Shown here: piece by piece, positions 41,469-50,120 of the stretch
How positions within the stretch are numbered: the first letter of the stretch is position 1
Layout: each line of letters begins with the position of its first letter
Source: Candidatus Cloacimonadota bacterium
GTDB taxonomy: Bacteria; Cloacimonadota; Cloacimonadia; Cloacimonadales; Cloacimonadaceae
Assembly: GCA_023228285.1 (NCBI GenBank)
Contig: JALOBM010000001.1
Location: 62,001-126,000 of the forward strand
Reading direction: 5' to 3'
Length of the DNA: 64,000 bases
The notes under the pieces: generated by a model
Databases searched by the model: none
Told to the model about the DNA's origin: nothing
The model's input: the letters and a program-made list of their open reading frames with translations, nothing else
Position numbers and translations under genes: made by a program

Positions 41469-43448
41469 ATGGATAAACACGGCATCCTCGAAATGACCAA
41501 GATGCGTTATGAAGCTCATCGGCCTCAAGCCAGTAATCCTATCAAAATACAAGACCTCAGCTTCCGCGACGGTCATCAATCGCTGTTTGCCACCAGAGGT
41601 AGAACAGAAGACATGCTGCATGTGGCAGAGCTGATGGATCAAGTAGGCTACTATTCCATGGAAGTATGGGGTGGAGCTACCTTCGATACCATGCACCGTT
41701 ACCTTGGCGAAGATCCATGGGAACGCATCAGAACACTTAAAAAACACATCACCAAAACTCCTTTCTCCATGCTGTTGAGAGGACAGAACCTGGTGGGATA
41801 TCAAAACTATGCTGATGATGTGGTGGAAGCATTTACCCAGCGCGCTTGCGACAATGGCATCGACATCTTCAGAGTATTTGACGCTCTGAACGACTTTCGT
41901 AATTTCCAAACCGCAGTGAAGATCATCAAAAAGAACAATAAACACTTTCAAGGCACCATCTGCTACTCCCTGACCGAGCAGCGAATGGGTGGCGATATCT
42001 ATAATGTGGACTACTATGTAAGCAAAGCCAAACAACTGGAGAAGATGGGTGCGGACAGCATCTGCATCAAGGATATGGCGGGATTGATCGCGCCTTACGA
42101 TGCATATAACCTAGTTTTGGCATTAAAATCCGCCGTGAAAACTCCCATCCATCTGCATACGCACTTCACCAGCGGTATGGGCGATCTCTCGCTATTCAAG
42201 GCCATTGAAGCCGGAGTGGACATCATCGATACCTGCGTGGGGCCGTATGCCTATCGCACCTCCCACCCCGGCGTGGAACCGCTGGTAATCAGCCTATTGG
42301 GTACAAATCGCGATACCGGTTTCGATATCAGACTACTGAATAAGATCGGCAAAGAGATGGAGAAAGACATCCCCAAATATATGCACTTTGTAGATAATAC
42401 AAAGTTTTCCATCATCGATACAGATGTGATCATCCACCAAACTCCGGGCGGAATGCTTTCGAACCTGGTAAATCAATTGCGCCAGATGGACGCACTGGAT
42501 AAGTTGGAAGATGTGTTTGAAGAGATTCCCAAAGTACGTAAGGACTTGGGACAGATTCCGCTGGTGACCCCTACCAGTCAGATAGTGGGTATCCAGAGTG
42601 TGAACAATGCACTGTTTGATACCAAAGACGGTGAATACTCACGCATCACAGAGCAGGTGAAGGATCTCTGCTACGGCCTGTATGGCAAAACCACATTACC
42701 GATCGATAAGGACTTGCAAACCAGAGCGCTAAAGGGCTATCCCAAAGGTGAGAAGCCCATCACAGTGCGCCCCGGCGATGTTATACCTCCGGCGATGGAG
42801 CAAGTGAAAAAAGAAACCGAAGGCTTGGCTAAAAACCTTGATGATCAGCTGATTGTAGCTCTTTATAACATAACTGGGAAGAAATTCCTGCGCATCAAAT
42901 ACGGAATGGATCCCATGCCGGAAGAGATGAAAGCCAGAACCCTGGAAGAGGTGGAAGCCGAGCAGGAATTGATATCCAAAGCCAAAGCCGGGCAAGTGAT
43001 GGTAAAACCGGAAGCTCCGGCAAAACCGGAAGATGCGCGTCAGTTCGACGTCTTTGTGGATGGTAGCTACTATCTGGTGGAAGTTGCGGAAAAAGGTGGA
43101 ACACCGAGAGTGATTTCCAGCCGACCAGCCGCTCCTGTGGCTGCACCTAAACCAGTATCTGCACCTGCTCCCGTTGCTTCTCCCGCACCTGCCCCTGCTG
43201 CAAAGACTGCCGCTCCAGTCGTTCCAGGCGGAGAGTCCATCGATGCGCCTATGCCCGGTATGCTGGTGAAGTACGAGAAACAAGTGGGAGAAAAGGTAAA
43301 GCGTGGCGAGACCGTGTTGGTATTGGAGGCTATGAAGATGTATAACAACATCCCCTCACCGGTGGATGGAACCATCAGTGCGGCTCCGCTGTCTGCCGGA
43401 ACAAATGTAAGTAAAGGCGATGTCTTGGCCGTGATAACAGCCGATTAA
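41469..43448 (+). CDS. oadA: Pyruvate/oxaloacetate carboxyltransferase with biotinyl domain
   Basis: This protein carries a carboxyl group between oxaloacetate/pyruvate and biotin. The 659-residue chain starts with an aldolase-like barrel: 'DLSFRDGHQSLFATR' (metal ligand Asp), 'VFDALND', 'IKDMAGLIAPYDAY' (carbamylated-Lys region nearby) and the metal-binding 'HLHTHFTSGMG'. A conserved carboxylase linker domain follows, then an Ala/Pro-rich hinge (residues about 555-590) and a C-terminal biotinyl domain with the biotinylated Lys in 'VLEAMKMYNN'. With mmdA this makes the 5S/1.3S-plus-12S set of a transcarboxylase in two chains. Confidence 0.94.
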   Translation: MDKHGILEMTKMRYEAHRPQASNPIKIQDLSFRDGHQSLFATRGRTEDMLHVAELMDQVGYYSMEVWGGATFDTMHRYLGEDPWERIRTLKKHITKTPFSMLLRGQNLVGYQNYADDVVEAFTQRACDNGIDIFRVFDALNDFRNFQTAVKIIKKNNKHFQGTICYSLTEQRMGGDIYNVDYYVSKAKQLEKMGADSICIKDMAGLIAPYDAYNLVLALKSAVKTPIHLHTHFTSGMGDLSLFKAIEAGVDIIDTCVGPYAYRTSHPGVEPLVISLLGTNRDTGFDIRLLNKIGKEMEKDIPKYMHFVDNTKFSIIDTDVIIHQTPGGMLSNLVNQLRQMDALDKLEDVFEEIPKVRKDLGQIPLVTPTSQIVGIQSVNNALFDTKDGEYSRITEQVKDLCYGLYGKTTLPIDKDLQTRALKGYPKGEKPITVRPGDVIPPAMEQVKKETEGLAKNLDDQLIVALYNITGKKFLRIKYGMDPMPEEMKARTLEEVEAEQELISKAKAGQVMVKPEAPAKPEDARQFDVFVDGSYYLVEVAEKGGTPRVISSRPAAPVAAPKPVSAPAPVASPAPAPAAKTAAPVVPGGESIDAPMPGMLVKYEKQVGEKVKRGETVLVLEAMKMYNNIPSPVDGTISAAPLSAGTNVSKGDVLAVITAD

Positions 43449-43460
43449 GGAGTATTTGCA

Positions 43461-43997
43461 ATGCAATTTAAAAGCCAGATCATGGACAGCGCTCAGATGA
43501 AGCGCTCTATTCAGCGTATGGCACATGAGATCATCGAGCAAAACCGGGGCTTGGAAAAGATCCGCCTGGTTGGCATCCGCTCTCGTGGAGTCCCATTGGC
43601 AAATCAGCTTTCAGATTACCTAAAGCTCATCTCCAATCAGGAAGTGCCTGTGGGAGTCCTGGATATCACCCTGTATAGGGACGATCTTTCCACCATTGCC
43701 CATCAACCGGTAATCAAGGGCTCTCAACTGGATTTCGAGATCGAAGACGCCATTGTGGTGCTGGTGGACGATGTGCTCTTTACCGGAAGAACTGTACGTG
43801 CCGCCATCGATGCCTTGATGGATTTTGGGCGTCCGCGGAATATTCAACTGGCAGTGCTCATCGATAGAGGACACCGTGAATTGCCCATCAAAGCAGATTA
43901 TGTGGGCAAAAACGTGCCTACTTCCAAAGAGGAAATCATCAAAGTAGCTCTCCATGAGATCGATGGAGAAGATAGTGTCAAAATCGTTTTGGCTTAA
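43461..43997 (+). CDS. pyrR: PyrR-type uracil phosphoribosyltransferase/pyrimidine regulator
   Basis: PyrR binds UMP and pyr mRNA to promote attenuation and also has uracil phosphoribosyltransferase activity. The 178-residue protein has '[14 protein letters not shown]', '[10 protein letters not shown]' and the PRPP-binding loop '[17 protein letters not shown]', all characteristic. AAGGAG lies 8 bases before ATG. It overlaps pyrF, suggesting pyrimidine control of that gene. No obvious PyrR-binding attenuator is seen just upstream. Confidence 0.94.
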   Translation: MQFKSQIMDSAQMKRSIQRMAHEIIEQNRGLEKIRLVGIRSRGVPLANQLSDYLKLISNQEVPVGVLDITLYRDDLSTIAHQPVIKGSQLDFEIEDAIVVLVDDVLFTGRTVRAAIDALMDFGRPRNIQLAVLIDRGHRELPIKADYVGKNVPTSKEEIIKVALHEIDGEDSVKIVLA

Positions 43998-44769
43998 GTA
44001 TCAGAACCGTTATCAAGAGCTGGGAAGCCATGTCTGCGTAGGCTTGGACTCCCGGCTCGATTTGCTGCCTCCTTGCTTGCAGAAGGCGGATAATCCGATC
44101 TGGCACTTCAATCGTGCCATCATCGATGCTACAGCGGACTATGCCACGGCATACAAACCCAATCTTGCCTTCTATCTGGCTGACGGCATCCGGGGGCTGG
44201 AAGCCTTGTATAAAACTGTGAGCTATATTCCCTCGCAGATCCCCGTGATTCTGGATTGTAAAGTGGGCGATATCGGCAGTACCATGCAAGGCTATGTAGA
44301 GGCGTTTTTCAAAGATATCAAGGTGGATGCCATCACTATCAATCCTTTGATGGGCAAAGATGTGCTTTTGCCTCTGCTGGAACATGAGGGCAGCTTTGCC
44401 TTTGCGCTGGCGCTCACATCAAACCCAAGTGCGGATGATTTCTTTCATAAAGCCGATATGAGACACAAAGTGGCATCGTGGCTGGCGGATTTTGATGAAA
44501 GCAGGTTGGGTGCAGTGGTGGGAGCTACTCAAGTGTCCCATCTGCAAGAAATGAGAATGATGATGCCGGGCAGGCTTTTTTTGATCCCCGGAGTAGGTGC
44601 GCAGGGAGGCGATTTGGATGCAGTACTACGGTATGCCATCGATAGTCCTGCAGATCCACGGATTCTCATCAATAGTTCCCGCGGTATCATCTTTGCTTCC
44701 CGGGATACGGATTTCGCAACTGTGGCAGGTATGAAAGCCAAAGAACTCTATAGGGCGTGTAAGGGCTGA
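43975..44769 (+). CDS. pyrF: Orotidine 5'-phosphate decarboxylase (type 2)
   Basis: PyrF converts OMP to UMP, the last step of de novo pyrimidine synthesis. The preferred start is GTG at 43975 with GGAGA 5 bases upstream, giving 264 residues; ATG 43954 would add 7 residues but lacks a ribosome site. Motifs: '[11 protein letters not shown]', 'YKPNLAFY', the catalytic '[16 protein letters not shown]' (Asp-x-Lys-x-x-Asp), and '[12 protein letters not shown]'. This is the archaeal/actinobacterial-like type 2 form. It overlaps pyrR by 23 bases. Confidence 0.92.
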   Translation: MSKSFWLKYQNRYQELGSHVCVGLDSRLDLLPPCLQKADNPIWHFNRAIIDATADYATAYKPNLAFYLADGIRGLEALYKTVSYIPSQIPVILDCKVGDIGSTMQGYVEAFFKDIKVDAITINPLMGKDVLLPLLEHEGSFAFALALTSNPSADDFFHKADMRHKVASWLADFDESRLGAVVGATQVSHLQEMRMMMPGRLFLIPGVGAQGGDLDAVLRYAIDSPADPRILINSSRGIIFASRDTDFATVAGMKAKELYRACKG

Positions 44770-45348
44770 GCACGACAACAAGATATACAGATTGTATCGA
44801 CATATTTGCATATATTGTCTTGCAGTAAAATGCGTTGGAAAATCGAAGAAGTCCACCGTCATTTGAAACAAGTCTAAGGCTGGGAAAGTATACAATTAAC
44901 ATCATATATAAGTTTACAAACCATGAATCCGATTCTTTTGCTTACAATGTGTTTCCTGTACTCATTGAAGAGGTTCGCACATAAGTACTTGCTGGCATTC
45001 CCTGCCATTATGAAGTATAGAAACAAAACTTGGAAGAAGATATACGACTTTGTCTATTATCGCCTGTCAGAGCTCGTCACTCGATGCTTCTGCTCAGTTT
45101 CCAGATTCAATATGAATCCCTATAAGGGAAAATGGCACGAAGAAAACCAGCTTATTGTATCCTGTTTTACAACCGGGGGATGTGAGAGTAGATAATAGTT
45201 CTTGACATATTTATTCAAAGACTATCTTTAGATTTATTGTGTGTCTGGCTCTGGATATTGTGGCGTTAAAGGGTCGTGGATTCACATGTACGATTTGTTA
45301 TGACGCATTGCCAAAGACACAAAAATGCACAGATCACAAGGATGTTCA
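44770..45348. other. Gap holding a transposase remnant and a promoter-like box
   Basis: This 579-base interval contains a degraded IS4-type transposase end (44827-45195) and a TTGACA box at 45202-45207, followed by TATCTTTAG at a 15-base spacing. That box could start the four-gene operon at 45349. Confidence 0.5.
44827..45195 (+). pseudogene. C-terminal remnant of an IS4-type transposase
   Basis: One frame reads 'KMRWKIEEVHRHLKQV', a TAA stop (44875-44877), then 'GWESIQLTSYISLQTMNPIL' and on to TAG-like closure at 45195. 'RWKIEEVHRHLK' fits the R-x3-E-x6-K part of the YREK signature of IS4 transposases; the Glu is the last catalytic acid of the DDE triad. Only the C-terminal ~120 residues remain, the 5' part is missing and the internal stop makes it inactive. 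The ORF that starts at the later ATG (44923) is the tail of this relic, not an independent gene. No inverted repeats were recognised. Confidence 0.68.
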
Positions 45349-46455
45349 ATGAAGAAATTCTGTCTGATTTTACTGGTTATTGTGTTGAGCCAGGCTGCGT
45401 TTGCACAGAATCAAGTGCGATACGCTGGATTTAGCTTTAGTGGAGATTATGCCAATATCCCTCAAAGATACAAATATACTCATCAGTTGTTTGCACAAAA
45501 GGATTCCTCCGGTCTTTCCGTATTGGAACAAGAATTCTTTAGAATGTTTGAACAAAACAAGGTCTTTGGTAACTTCGAATTAGTCTTCACGAATATTGAT
45601 ACCAGACTGGCAATGACTATCACTCTATTGCGAGAGAACGTAGATTTTGAGCAGATCGGAGAGTATGTAAAGCTGATCTACAATCTGGGTTTCTCATTGA
45701 ATATTCTGGATTATGATGAGATGCGAGTAATTCAATCTTATCCTGTGAAAGTGGCGTATCTGGATATCATTGAAGGTTCTGAAGACGATATTTTGCAGAC
45801 CCGCATCATAAACACGATTCACGAGATAATCCAGAAACAGGTGATAAACGGTCTTAGCCGGCGTGTAGCTGAAGTATATCTCGCACAGAGCGGCACTTTA
45901 TCGATGAAAGTGAGTGATATAACATTCAGCGACGATGTTTTGCATCAGATCACAGACAGCGGGCAGAATGAAGCTAGTTATGCTGCCCTGATCGCCAATC
46001 AAGCAACAGAAGCTTTAGCGTTTGATCTCAATGTGTCCATGTTACCCTATTCCAGGGATTATGCCGGGCAAAAGATGGCACTCTCCTTCTCTGACGCTGA
46101 AATGCAGAATTTCAGTATCCCTGCTGCCAGCTACGATCTGGCCATCCATGTGGATAAGTTCTATAAAGCTTTGCATTCGGAAAAAAACACTGAAAGAGTG
46201 TATGTATATGGGGCTTATACCAACGTGAAGATCTATGATGCTGAATTAGGTGATGTGTATTGGAACAATGAGGTGAAGCATGGAGCGGCAAAGCTGACGG
46301 TAAAGAATCAGGTCGTGGACGATTTTGCCAATTTCAATGAAGTTTTGTTAACCGCTGTTACAAAAACAATGATTGATACTTTTAAGGCAGATAAGGAACT
46401 CATGAGAGACAAAAAAGGAAAAAAAGGAGTGATAAAAAGATGTCAAAACTTCTGA
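45349..46455 (+). CDS. Exported protein of unknown function, first gene of a four-gene cassette
   Basis: The ATG at 45349 has AAGGA 7 bases upstream and begins a clear signal peptide ending at Ala-Phe-Ala-Gln; an ATG 24 bases earlier is less likely. The 368-residue product has mixed alpha/beta character, including 'KVAYLDIIEGSEDDILQTRI' and 'YGAYTNVKIYDAELGDVYWNNEV'. The basic C-terminal tail is Lys-rich and overlaps the next gene by 16 bases. No family recognised. It is the first of four consecutive genes for exported proteins reaching to 49603. Confidence 0.75.
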   Translation: MKKFCLILLVIVLSQAAFAQNQVRYAGFSFSGDYANIPQRYKYTHQLFAQKDSSGLSVLEQEFFRMFEQNKVFGNFELVFTNIDTRLAMTITLLRENVDFEQIGEYVKLIYNLGFSLNILDYDEMRVIQSYPVKVAYLDIIEGSEDDILQTRIINTIHEIIQKQVINGLSRRVAEVYLAQSGTLSMKVSDITFSDDVLHQITDSGQNEASYAALIANQATEALAFDLNVSMLPYSRDYAGQKMALSFSDAEMQNFSIPAASYDLAIHVDKFYKALHSEKNTERVYVYGAYTNVKIYDAELGDVYWNNEVKHGAAKLTVKNQVVDDFANFNEVLLTAVTKTMIDTFKADKELMRDKKGKKGVIKRCQNF

Positions 46456-47831
46456 AGAACATCTTCATCTGTGTGCTTCTATCATTTGTGATAAACAGTA
46501 TGTATGCCATTACCAAAGTAAAGGTGAAGGGAGAAACGGATATCCGGAAAAAGAAACCCTCCATAGAAGAAATCAATAGGGTTTTTGAAAATGGCAAAGA
46601 GCAAGCCATCAAAAAATGGGCTGCGACTCTTGAATCCCAACGCCTGCAACTGATCAATTCACTCCTCCCCGAGATAATGGATAATCTCAATATATATATT
46701 CTGGAAGTAACGCAATTGAATGAAGGGGAATTGGTGAACGGCAAGTGGCAGATGAACTTGGAAGTATCCATCAACGATGCTCAGATTGATCTTTTGGCGA
46801 ATCAACGATCTCAATCCAGCAGACAACTGCAGCAGGATACGTACCTTAGCTTTATCTATGTGGCACGGGAGGTAAGTGCGGTGGAAGCTTTTGACGATAC
46901 TGTGAACAGAACTGCCGCCAGCTCCTCTTCACATAGCTATAATGCCTCCAGCGATAATGACCGCGTTCAGCACAGCAAGATAAGCGGCAACACCGACATC
47001 GTTACTACTACGCAAGGGCATGGCTCTTCCGATACTCGCGTTATCCAGCAAACAGACACTGCGGCAGCAACCTTGAAAACGCATGACGATGCTGCTGTGT
47101 CTGGAAGCGTACATTATCAAGACGATAATGCAGCCTTGTCTGTAACCTCGAGCAGTTCTACATCCTTGGACAAAATGCATAGTTCATCCGACACGGTACA
47201 GGATACAAATGTAAACAGCCAATTTGAAAATAGAACAGACACCAATATCAACACCAGCGGAAATATTGTGACCACTACTGTTTACAGAAACAGCTCCAAG
47301 GGCAATACGGATAGTGCTACTCTCTCGACATTCCAATCCTCAGGATCGGTGGTAAAAAGCAGCCAGGGTATTATCTATCGGGTCTTCAATCCACAGGAGA
47401 TAGATTCCAAGGTAACGGAGATCTTCAATAAAGCGGGAATTGATGTGGTGCCGGCTTATGAAGCGGATATCACTCCGGAGCAGCTAGCATTTGACTTTGC
47501 TTCCATCGGAGAAGTGGCCAGTTCAACTCAGAAAGAAGCTACCGATCTGGCTCGTGATGCCGGCTTGGATTTTCTCGCAATAGGTCTCTTGGATCTGGGA
47601 CAGGAAGAGATTGATCCAGTAACGGGTCAATACAAAATCTACGCTAAAGTAAACAGCTACATCATGGATCTCAGAAAGCGTTTTGCCACCAAGATCTGCA
47701 GTGTGGGTCCGGTACAGTTTAGCGGATTGGGCGAAAACCCAACCGTGGCAAAGACAAACGCTCTCATCGAAGCATCTACAAAAGCATCCCAAGATCTTGT
47801 GGATCAGCTACGAGTCAAAATGGGGATGTAG
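46440..47831 (+). CDS. Exported protein with FlgT/CsgG-like ends and a Ser/Thr/Asp-rich centre
   Basis: The 463-residue precursor has a signal peptide ending near Met-Tyr-Ala. Residues 25-120 resemble the N-terminal fold of FlgT/LPP20-type proteins ('AIKKWAATLESQRLQLINSL', then 'GKWQMNLEVSINDAQIDLL'). Residues about 157-307 are low-complexity, rich in Ser, Thr, Asp and Asn. The C-terminal ~150 residues have a TolB_N/CsgG/FlgT-middle look: 'VTEIFNKAGIDVVPAYEADI' and 'ATDLARDAGLDFLAIGLLDL'. CsgG-like folds form outer-membrane or periplasmic assemblies. AAGGAG lies 9 bases before ATG. Confidence 0.72.
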   Translation: MSKLLKNIFICVLLSFVINSMYAITKVKVKGETDIRKKKPSIEEINRVFENGKEQAIKKWAATLESQRLQLINSLLPEIMDNLNIYILEVTQLNEGELVNGKWQMNLEVSINDAQIDLLANQRSQSSRQLQQDTYLSFIYVAREVSAVEAFDDTVNRTAASSSSHSYNASSDNDRVQHSKISGNTDIVTTTQGHGSSDTRVIQQTDTAAATLKTHDDAAVSGSVHYQDDNAALSVTSSSSTSLDKMHSSSDTVQDTNVNSQFENRTDTNINTSGNIVTTTVYRNSSKGNTDSATLSTFQSSGSVVKSSQGIIYRVFNPQEIDSKVTEIFNKAGIDVVPAYEADITPEQLAFDFASIGEVASSTQKEATDLARDAGLDFLAIGLLDLGQEEIDPVTGQYKIYAKVNSYIMDLRKRFATKICSVGPVQFSGLGENPTVAKTNALIEASTKASQDLVDQLRVKMGM

Positions 47832-47850
47832 TATAAAAAAGGAGAGAACA

Positions 47851-48561
47851 ATGAAAAAAATCATTGTAAGTCTGGTTATGGTAATAATTGTCTTCGGGGC
47901 ATTTGCCAAAAAGAAAAAAGACACGGCTGAATTCCAGTTGATTCTGGATGATTCCCAGTTTGAAACAGAGGAAGCACAGATAGCTTATGCAAATAGTATT
48001 TCTGGAGATGTGCTTACTATTCTTCCGAGTTTGTATGCGTCTGTGGCATCAATGGGCAAGGATTTTACGCCTATCATGGTAGAGTTTCAATCCGCCAAAG
48101 AAGATATAGCATATGCTAATGAAATCATGTTGCAAGCTCTGGATCTCAGAAAAGACGTAGTGGCTGCACAGGCAGCAACAGATGCAGCAGCAGCGGGCAA
48201 TGCAGGGCAAGTAATGACGGAAAAATCTGCTGAAGCCGAAGCCAGATTACAGGAAATGGCAGACAACAAGACTGAACTTAGTGAGCTACAAAAAGCCTGG
48301 ATGAAAGCCGGATTAATGCGCATGGGTTCAGCAGTGATCAGGGAAACTGCGCTGGTGGTAGCGGTGAAACAATATACCGATAATTCCAAATCCCTGAAGG
48401 GAATAGCAAAAACAAAAGAAGCCAAAAATCTTGCTGCGGCAGCTTCTATGGCGGCAGAAATCCCTACAATGCTCTCTCAACAGGGCAATACCCTGAAAAA
48501 TTTGCTAGCGATAGCCTCGGTAAACAATATCGAAGTGCCAGCAGAAATAAAACTACCATGA
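47851..48561 (+). CDS. Exported helical protein of unknown function
   Basis: The ATG at 47851 has AAGGAGAG 6 bases upstream and gives a 236-residue precursor. The signal peptide ends at Phe-Ala-Lys and is followed by a Lys cluster. The mature protein is almost all helix, with an Ala/Gly-rich hinge (about residues 107-125) and long Ala/Lys/Glu-rich heptad-like stretches ('KSAEAEARLQEMADNKTELS'). It could pack as a coiled coil. No family recognised. It lies 19 bases after the CsgG/FlgT-like gene. Confidence 0.72.
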   Translation: MKKIIVSLVMVIIVFGAFAKKKKDTAEFQLILDDSQFETEEAQIAYANSISGDVLTILPSLYASVASMGKDFTPIMVEFQSAKEDIAYANEIMLQALDLRKDVVAAQAATDAAAAGNAGQVMTEKSAEAEARLQEMADNKTELSELQKAWMKAGLMRMGSAVIRETALVVAVKQYTDNSKSLKGIAKTKEAKNLAAAASMAAEIPTMLSQQGNTLKNLLAIASVNNIEVPAEIKLP

Positions 48562-48573
48562 TCTAAAAACATA

Positions 48574-48598
48574 CGGGGAGGGGGCAATCCTCTCCCCG
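48574..48598 (+). other. Intra-operon hairpin
   Basis: CGGGGAG (48574-48580) and CTCCCCG (48592-48598) form a 7-bp GC stem with an 11-base loop, with no T-run. It lies between the third and fourth cassette genes and may protect or separate mRNA segments. Confidence 0.5.
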
Positions 48599-48619
48599 CA
48601 ATGATTGAGGCACGACATC

Positions 48620-49603
48620 ATGAAAAAATGTATGCTAAATTTAGTACTTATATCGGTTTTGATTTTGCCCGCACTTGCCATAACCAACAAACCACCAGAA
48701 TGGATTGCTGCTCCCTCAAAGTATTATCCTCAGGATTTATATGCCACAGCATACGGAACAGGAAAGACCGCCGAAGCAGCAAAAGCAAACGCCCTGTCAA
48801 GTCTCTCAGGATTCCTTGAGACCAGAATATCTTCTGGGCTCAGGGTTACTGAAGAAGCTATGGAACAACGGGATGCAAAAAAAACTACCAACAAGTACAG
48901 CCAGCATGTTTCTTCTGATGTAAGAACCTACACTGTGGGCAGTCTTCAATTTGCTGAGATCAAGGAAAGCTGGTACGATGAATCTGCTCACCTGTGGCAT
49001 GCATTGGCGGCCATAGAAAGGGATAAGGTGCTGACCCATTACAGTAGCATAATCGACAACAACGAACAACTAATAATGCTCAAAATGGAAGCTCGCGATC
49101 AACTTCCGGATACGATCAAAAATTATATTCAAGCTCAGTATTTATTCCAGGAAAACAAAACGAACTACTTTTATTATAACGCTTTTACCACTTCAGTGAC
49201 TCAGAACCGATATCCCAGCATCAGGGAAGACTACATCCTGCAGGAAATCCAAAGAGCAAAACAACAGATGCCCCTATCAATAATAGTTCGAAACGATTAC
49301 GATCTGCAGATAGAGAATGAATTGAAACAGACTTTAAAAGAGCATGATTTCAGCCTTGCTCCGGAATCAAATTATCGATTGATCGTTGATATAGAGCTTC
49401 GGGAATCCCGAGAGATGAACAAACAGCACTTCGTAAATTTGGCAGCTACTTTGATGTTGATGTATAAAGATACAGAACTCTTCAGGGTATCTGCATCGGC
49501 AAATCAGGGCGATAGAAATGAAAGTGGAGCATTGAAACGCAGCAGTAAAGTCCTTGCACGTAAACTAAGCACCGAAGTACTCCACGCCTTCGGACAGCAA
49601 TAG
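48620..49603 (+). CDS. LPP20-like exported protein
   Basis: The 327-residue precursor (ATG 48620, GAGG 9 bases upstream) has a signal peptide ending at Ala-Leu-Ala. An LPP20-type domain follows: 'PPEWIAAPSKYYPQDLYATA' and 'GTGKTAEAAKANALSSLSGF', the usual Pro-x-W-I and Gly-x-G-x-x-x-x-x-A-x-x-x-A pattern. The second half carries 'NYRLIVDIELRES' and later strands, similar in shape to DUF4136 or LptE-like envelope proteins. LPP20 proteins include Helicobacter lipoproteins and FlgP, which support large envelope structures. Here the N-terminal Cys of a lipoprotein is absent. Confidence 0.78.
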   Translation: MKKCMLNLVLISVLILPALAITNKPPEWIAAPSKYYPQDLYATAYGTGKTAEAAKANALSSLSGFLETRISSGLRVTEEAMEQRDAKKTTNKYSQHVSSDVRTYTVGSLQFAEIKESWYDESAHLWHALAAIERDKVLTHYSSIIDNNEQLIMLKMEARDQLPDTIKNYIQAQYLFQENKTNYFYYNAFTTSVTQNRYPSIREDYILQEIQRAKQQMPLSIIVRNDYDLQIENELKQTLKEHDFSLAPESNYRLIVDIELRESREMNKQHFVNLAATLMLMYKDTELFRVSASANQGDRNESGALKRSSKVLARKLSTEVLHAFGQQ

Positions 49604-49616
49604 TATCCCCCATACG

Positions 49617-49640
49617 AAAAAACCCGGCTGAAACCGGGTT
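49617..49640 (-). terminator. Intrinsic terminator of the tRNA array
   Basis: AACCCGG (49621-49627) and CCGGGTT (49634-49640) form a 7-bp stem; on the minus strand it is followed by a T-run (A-run 49617-49622 on plus). It ends the four-tRNA transcript and also lies just past the end of the convergent LPP20-like gene. Confidence 0.82.
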
Positions 49641-49648
49641 AAGGCAAA

Positions 49649-49722
49649 TGGCTGGGATGGAAGGATTTGAACCCTCACATACGGATCCAGAGTCCGCTGT
49701 CCTACCATTAGACGACATCCCA
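49649..49722 (-). tRNA. tRNA-Gln (CUG anticodon)
   Basis: 74-base cloverleaf on the minus strand: acceptor TGGGATG/CATCCCA, D-arm GTCTAATGGTAGGAC, anticodon arm GCGGA-CTCTGGA-TCCGT (anticodon CUG), T-arm GGTTCAAATCC, discriminator G and encoded CCA. A U1-A72 first pair and G73 are typical tRNA-Gln identity elements. Confidence 0.95.
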
Positions 49723-49731
49723 ACAATAAAG

Positions 49732-49806
49732 TGGCTGGGCAGGGAGGATTCGAACCCCCGTATGGCAGGACCAAAACCTGCTGCCTTACCGCTTGGCGAC
49801 TGCCCA
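49732..49806 (-). tRNA. tRNA-Gln (UUG anticodon)
   Basis: 75-base cloverleaf on the minus strand: acceptor TGGGCAG/CTGCCCA, anticodon arm GCAGG-TTTTGGT-CCTGC (anticodon UUG), T-arm GGTTCGAATCC, discriminator G, encoded CCA. It lies 9 bases from the other Gln tRNA. Confidence 0.95.
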
Positions 49807-49819
49807 ACTCGAAGATATG

Positions 49820-49911
49820 TGGCGGAGAGGCAGGGATTCGAACCCTGGGTAGGCTTTTGACCTACACACGCTTAGCAGGCGTGCACCTTCAGCCAGCTCG
49901 GTCACCTCTCC
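49820..49911 (-). tRNA. tRNA-Ser (GCU anticodon)
   Basis: 92-base type II tRNA on the minus strand: acceptor GGAGAGG/CCTCTCC, anticodon arm CACGC-CTGCTAA-GCGTG (anticodon GCU), a long variable arm GTAGG..CCTAC, T-arm GGTTCGAATCC, discriminator G and encoded CCA. Confidence 0.95.
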
Positions 49912-49951
49912 TGGCACAAATTATCTATATATCAATTACACTTCTATACTC

Positions 49952-50037
49952 TGGCGGAGGATGAGGGATTCGAACCCCCATGGGCAGAACCCGGCGGTTT
50001 TCAAGACCGCTGCCTTACCAATTAGGACTAATCCTCC
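49952..50037 (-). tRNA. tRNA-Ser (UGA anticodon)
   Basis: 86-base type II tRNA on the minus strand: acceptor GGAGGAT/ATCCTCC, anticodon arm GCGGT-CTTGAAA-ACCGC (anticodon UGA), long variable arm, T-arm GGTTCGAATCC, encoded CCA. It is the first gene of the array; a TTGACA box on the minus strand lies about 36 bases upstream (TGTCAA 50073-50078 on plus). Confidence 0.95.
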
Positions 50038-50097
50038 ATATGTTTAATCCAAAAATTATGCGTCCGGCTTTCTGTCAAGTATTTTCGCTTGGCTTGC

Positions 50098-50120
50098 ATT
50101 CCTCATTTTATATGAGGAAT
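50098..50120. other. Inverted repeat upstream of the VWA gene
   Basis: ATTCCTCAT (50098-50106) and ATGAGGAAT (50112-50120) form a perfect 9-bp arm pair with a 5-base spacer, followed by TTATCA-N5-TGATAA. It lies between the divergent tRNA array and the operon at 50277 and could be an operator or a structural repeat. Confidence 0.45.

Noticed and set aside
44923..45195. Independent 90-residue gene starting at ATG 44923
   Set aside because: The same frame extends upstream through one stop into a transposase signature, so it is part of the IS4-type relic.
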